Shown: positions 62,191 to 64,000 of the stretch, in pieces | How positions within the stretch are numbered: position 1 is the stretch's first letter | How the letters are laid out: every line of letters begins with the position of its first letter | NCBI GenBank assembly: GCA_963575745.1 | Contig: CAUYUJ010000771.1 | Coordinates: forward strand, 1 to 64,000 | DNA from: Prorocentrum cordatum | Lineage: Eukaryota; Sar; Dinophyceae; Prorocentrales; Prorocentraceae | Length of the DNA stretch: 64,000 nucleotides | Direction: 5' to 3' | The notes under the pieces: model-generated | Databases searched by the model: none | What the model was told of the DNA's origin: nothing | What the model saw: the letters and a program-made list of their open reading frames with translations, nothing else | Position numbers and translations under genes: made by a program

Positions 62191-62575
62191 CTCCTCCCTC
62201 TCCCTCCTCCCTCCTCCCTCCTCTCCTCCCTTCTCTCTTACTCCTCCCTTCCCTCATCCTTATGCCTCTCTGCCCTATCCCCTCTTCCTCCTCTCCCTCC
62301 TCCCTTCTCCCTCCCCTCTCCTGCCTCCTCCCTCCCTCTTTCTTTCTTTCTCTCTCTCTCTCTCTCCCTCTCTGTCTCCCTCTCTCTCTCTCTCTCCCTC
62401 TCTTTCTCTACCTCTCTCTCTCTCTCTTATATATATTCTCTCTCTCTGTCTCTCTGCCTCAAATCAACCGCCCCCTCTTCGCTCCTTCTCTCCTGGCGTT
62501 TTCCCTCTTCCTTCGTCCCTCCCCCTCCCTTCCTCCCACTCTCCCTCGTTCTCCCCCTCCTCTTTTAGCAGGGCC
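62190..62575. repeat. CT-rich polypyrimidine tract
   Basis: A CCTCC/TCTC tract with a TATATATA interruption near 62,427. It sits in the middle of macrosatellite unit 1 and has no counterpart in unit 2, where a GTC tract occupies the corresponding place. Confidence 0.9.
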
Positions 62576-62639
62576 CACACCCATTCAAATGGCGGGCACA
62601 TGTACGCCCACGAAGGATTGTCCGCCCGTTCAGGTTTGC

Positions 62640-62800
62640 CCGCCTGTCTAAGCCCGCCGCCCCCCGCAAAGAGAAATATTCCCCCCCAAAGGGGGTGTGA
62701 TCGAAAACACAAAGGACGGGTATCCAGTGTGTGGGGAACTCGTTTTGAATGACACGCGGGCAAGTAAGAGCGAGCAGTCTTAAGTTGATTGTTGTTCTGG

Positions 62801-62841
<41 letters not shown>

Positions 62842-63370
62842 ATTGTTGACTTCTCACTTCTGAAGCATAATTATTGTTGATCCCCCCACCGGTGCATACT
62901 GTTTTTTGTCTCAATCAAAGTGTTCCCCTCGACGCTCGCACCCTGTTTTTTTTTGTCATGGAAAGTCTTGATGCCCAAACTGGGCCCGTGGCCCCCGGGT
63001 TACAACAACAACGGCTCCCGCTTGAGACTTTACAATTTAGCCAGGCCCCCCGCTCCCGCCCCAGATTTCCTTGCATTTCATTCAGGACTCGCGCTCTCGC
63101 TTCGAACTTCCTTGCAATTTATACAGGAATCGCTGTCCCGGCGCTCTGGAGTCGCGCTCTCGCTGGAGATTTGCTTGCAATTTAATGAAGAATGGCGCCC
63201 TTGTGTTGGATTTTTTCGCAAATTGCTCAAGCGCCGCGCTCCGGACACCCAAGCACCCAGGAGTCGCGCCCGTTGTGGCCCCATACGCATTCCCTTCGTG
63301 TCCCCGCTGTCGCCCTTCGTGGCGTACTTCGTGTCCTTCGTGGCCCCGCTGTCGTTCTCGCTCGCTCTCG

Positions 63371-63433
<63 letters not shown>

Positions 63434-63680
63434 GGTCGGTCCCCTGTTCGTCCCTCTCGGGGTCGGGTCGACGGTCCGCGGCCGCCACGCCGATCAGCGC
63501 TGCCGCTGGCCAGGCCGACGGTCCGGGGCCGCCTCGCCGCTTGCCGGGGCCCGGCCTGCAGGGAAGAAAAGTATATCCCCCAAAAGGGGTTCGATCGAGG
63601 ACGAAGAGGGCGGGTATCGAGGGTTTGGGAAACACGCCTTATTGGACACTCGAGCAGATAAAGGCGAACAGTCTTAAGTG
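62640..63680. repeat. Macrosatellite unit 2
   Basis: The joint segment CCCCCAAAGGGGGTGTGATCG (about 62,682) precedes GAGCAGTCTTAAGTTGATTG, a TTG tract (62,787-62,838), the TTCTGAAGCATAATTATTGTTGA segment, and subrepeats with ACAACAACGGCTCCCG. A (GTC)n tract lies at 63,365-63,432. The same joint (CCCCCAAAAGGGGTTCGATCG) recurs at 63,576. Confidence 0.75.
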
Positions 63681-63713
<33 letters not shown>

Positions 63714-64000
63714 GAGCTCATTATCCGAGAGAGTAACTATTGTTGATCCCCCTCTCTGGTAACCCGTGTTTTTTTCAATTGAGAGGCCCCCCCCGGGGCT
63801 CGCATGTTTTGGTTGTTGTCAGAGAAGTCACTCGGTTCAAACGGCGCTCTTGATCCCCAATTTACAACAACAACGGCTGCAACCTGAGACTTCTTCACAA
63901 TTTCGTCAGGACCCCCGCTCCCGTCTGAGACTTCCTTGCGTTTTATTCAGGAATCGCGCTCTCGCTGGGGACTTCCTCACCGTTTGTTCAGGATTCGTTC
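63681..64000. repeat. Macrosatellite unit 3, cut by window end
   Basis: A TTG tract (63,681-63,713), GAGAGTAACTATTGTTGATCC, GGGGCTCGCATG, ACAACAACGGCTGC and the start of the 41-bp subrepeats. It continues beyond the window. Confidence 0.75.

Overview
This window looks like nuclear DNA of a protist eukaryote, most likely a core dinoflagellate. The evidence is repeat content, not host genes. There are very long GC-rich Helitron-type reading frames, a LINE with an unusual RNase H domain, and long TG, TTG and CT microsatellites. At the LINE 5' end there are also two copies of GGCTCAAG, which matches the 3' end of the dinoflagellate spliced leader. I found no tRNA, rRNA, CRISPR array or bacterial-type operon, and no convincing single-copy host gene. 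Nearly everything is mobile or satellite DNA.

Layout. (1) 1-12,918: a very GC-rich Helitron-type transposon, open at the left window edge. It encodes a Cys-rich N-terminal piece, a Rep (HUH, two tyrosines) plus SF1 helicase protein, and a second long frame. That second frame carries an apurinic-like endonuclease (EEP) domain, a ubiquitin-specific protease (USP, C19) domain and a Gly/Ala-rich tail. (2) 12,960-15,900: TG microsatellite interrupted by copies of a GC-rich module with inverted repeats. (3) 16,110-17,140: a 5'-truncated LINE 3' end carrying only the RNase H-like domain. (4) 17,221-44,758: a dense nest of non-autonomous elements, called A, B and C here. Each has a left terminal motif, the inverted copy of that motif about 45 bp before the 3' end, and then a 10-bp-stem hairpin ending in CAGT. 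B elements contain tandem units of about 178 bp. Inside B elements sit a LINE fragment (21,216-22,080) and a nearly full-length but frameshifted LINE (28,501-34,370). (5) 44,755-51,960: duplicated blocks, a GCGGCT-like repeat, and an array of GC-rich D repeats. (6) 52,000-60,900: mostly non-coding DNA with minisatellites and polypyrimidine tracts. (7) 60,970-64,000: a TTG tract and a macrosatellite of about 0.9-1.3 kb units.

How the parts relate. The A/B elements have the architecture of Helentron-derived non-autonomous elements (subterminal inverted repeats, central tandem repeats, 3' hairpin). The Rep/Hel/EN protein at the left is the type of enzyme that would move such elements, but I see no shared termini, so the pairing is inference. 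The LINEs exploit the A/B elements: all three recognisable LINE 3' ends join the host at the same point in the loop of the A/B hairpin. The most striking observation is the LINE C-terminal domain. Its RNase H motifs occur in the order DS, AD, DGG, E in all three copies, a circular permutation of the canonical order.
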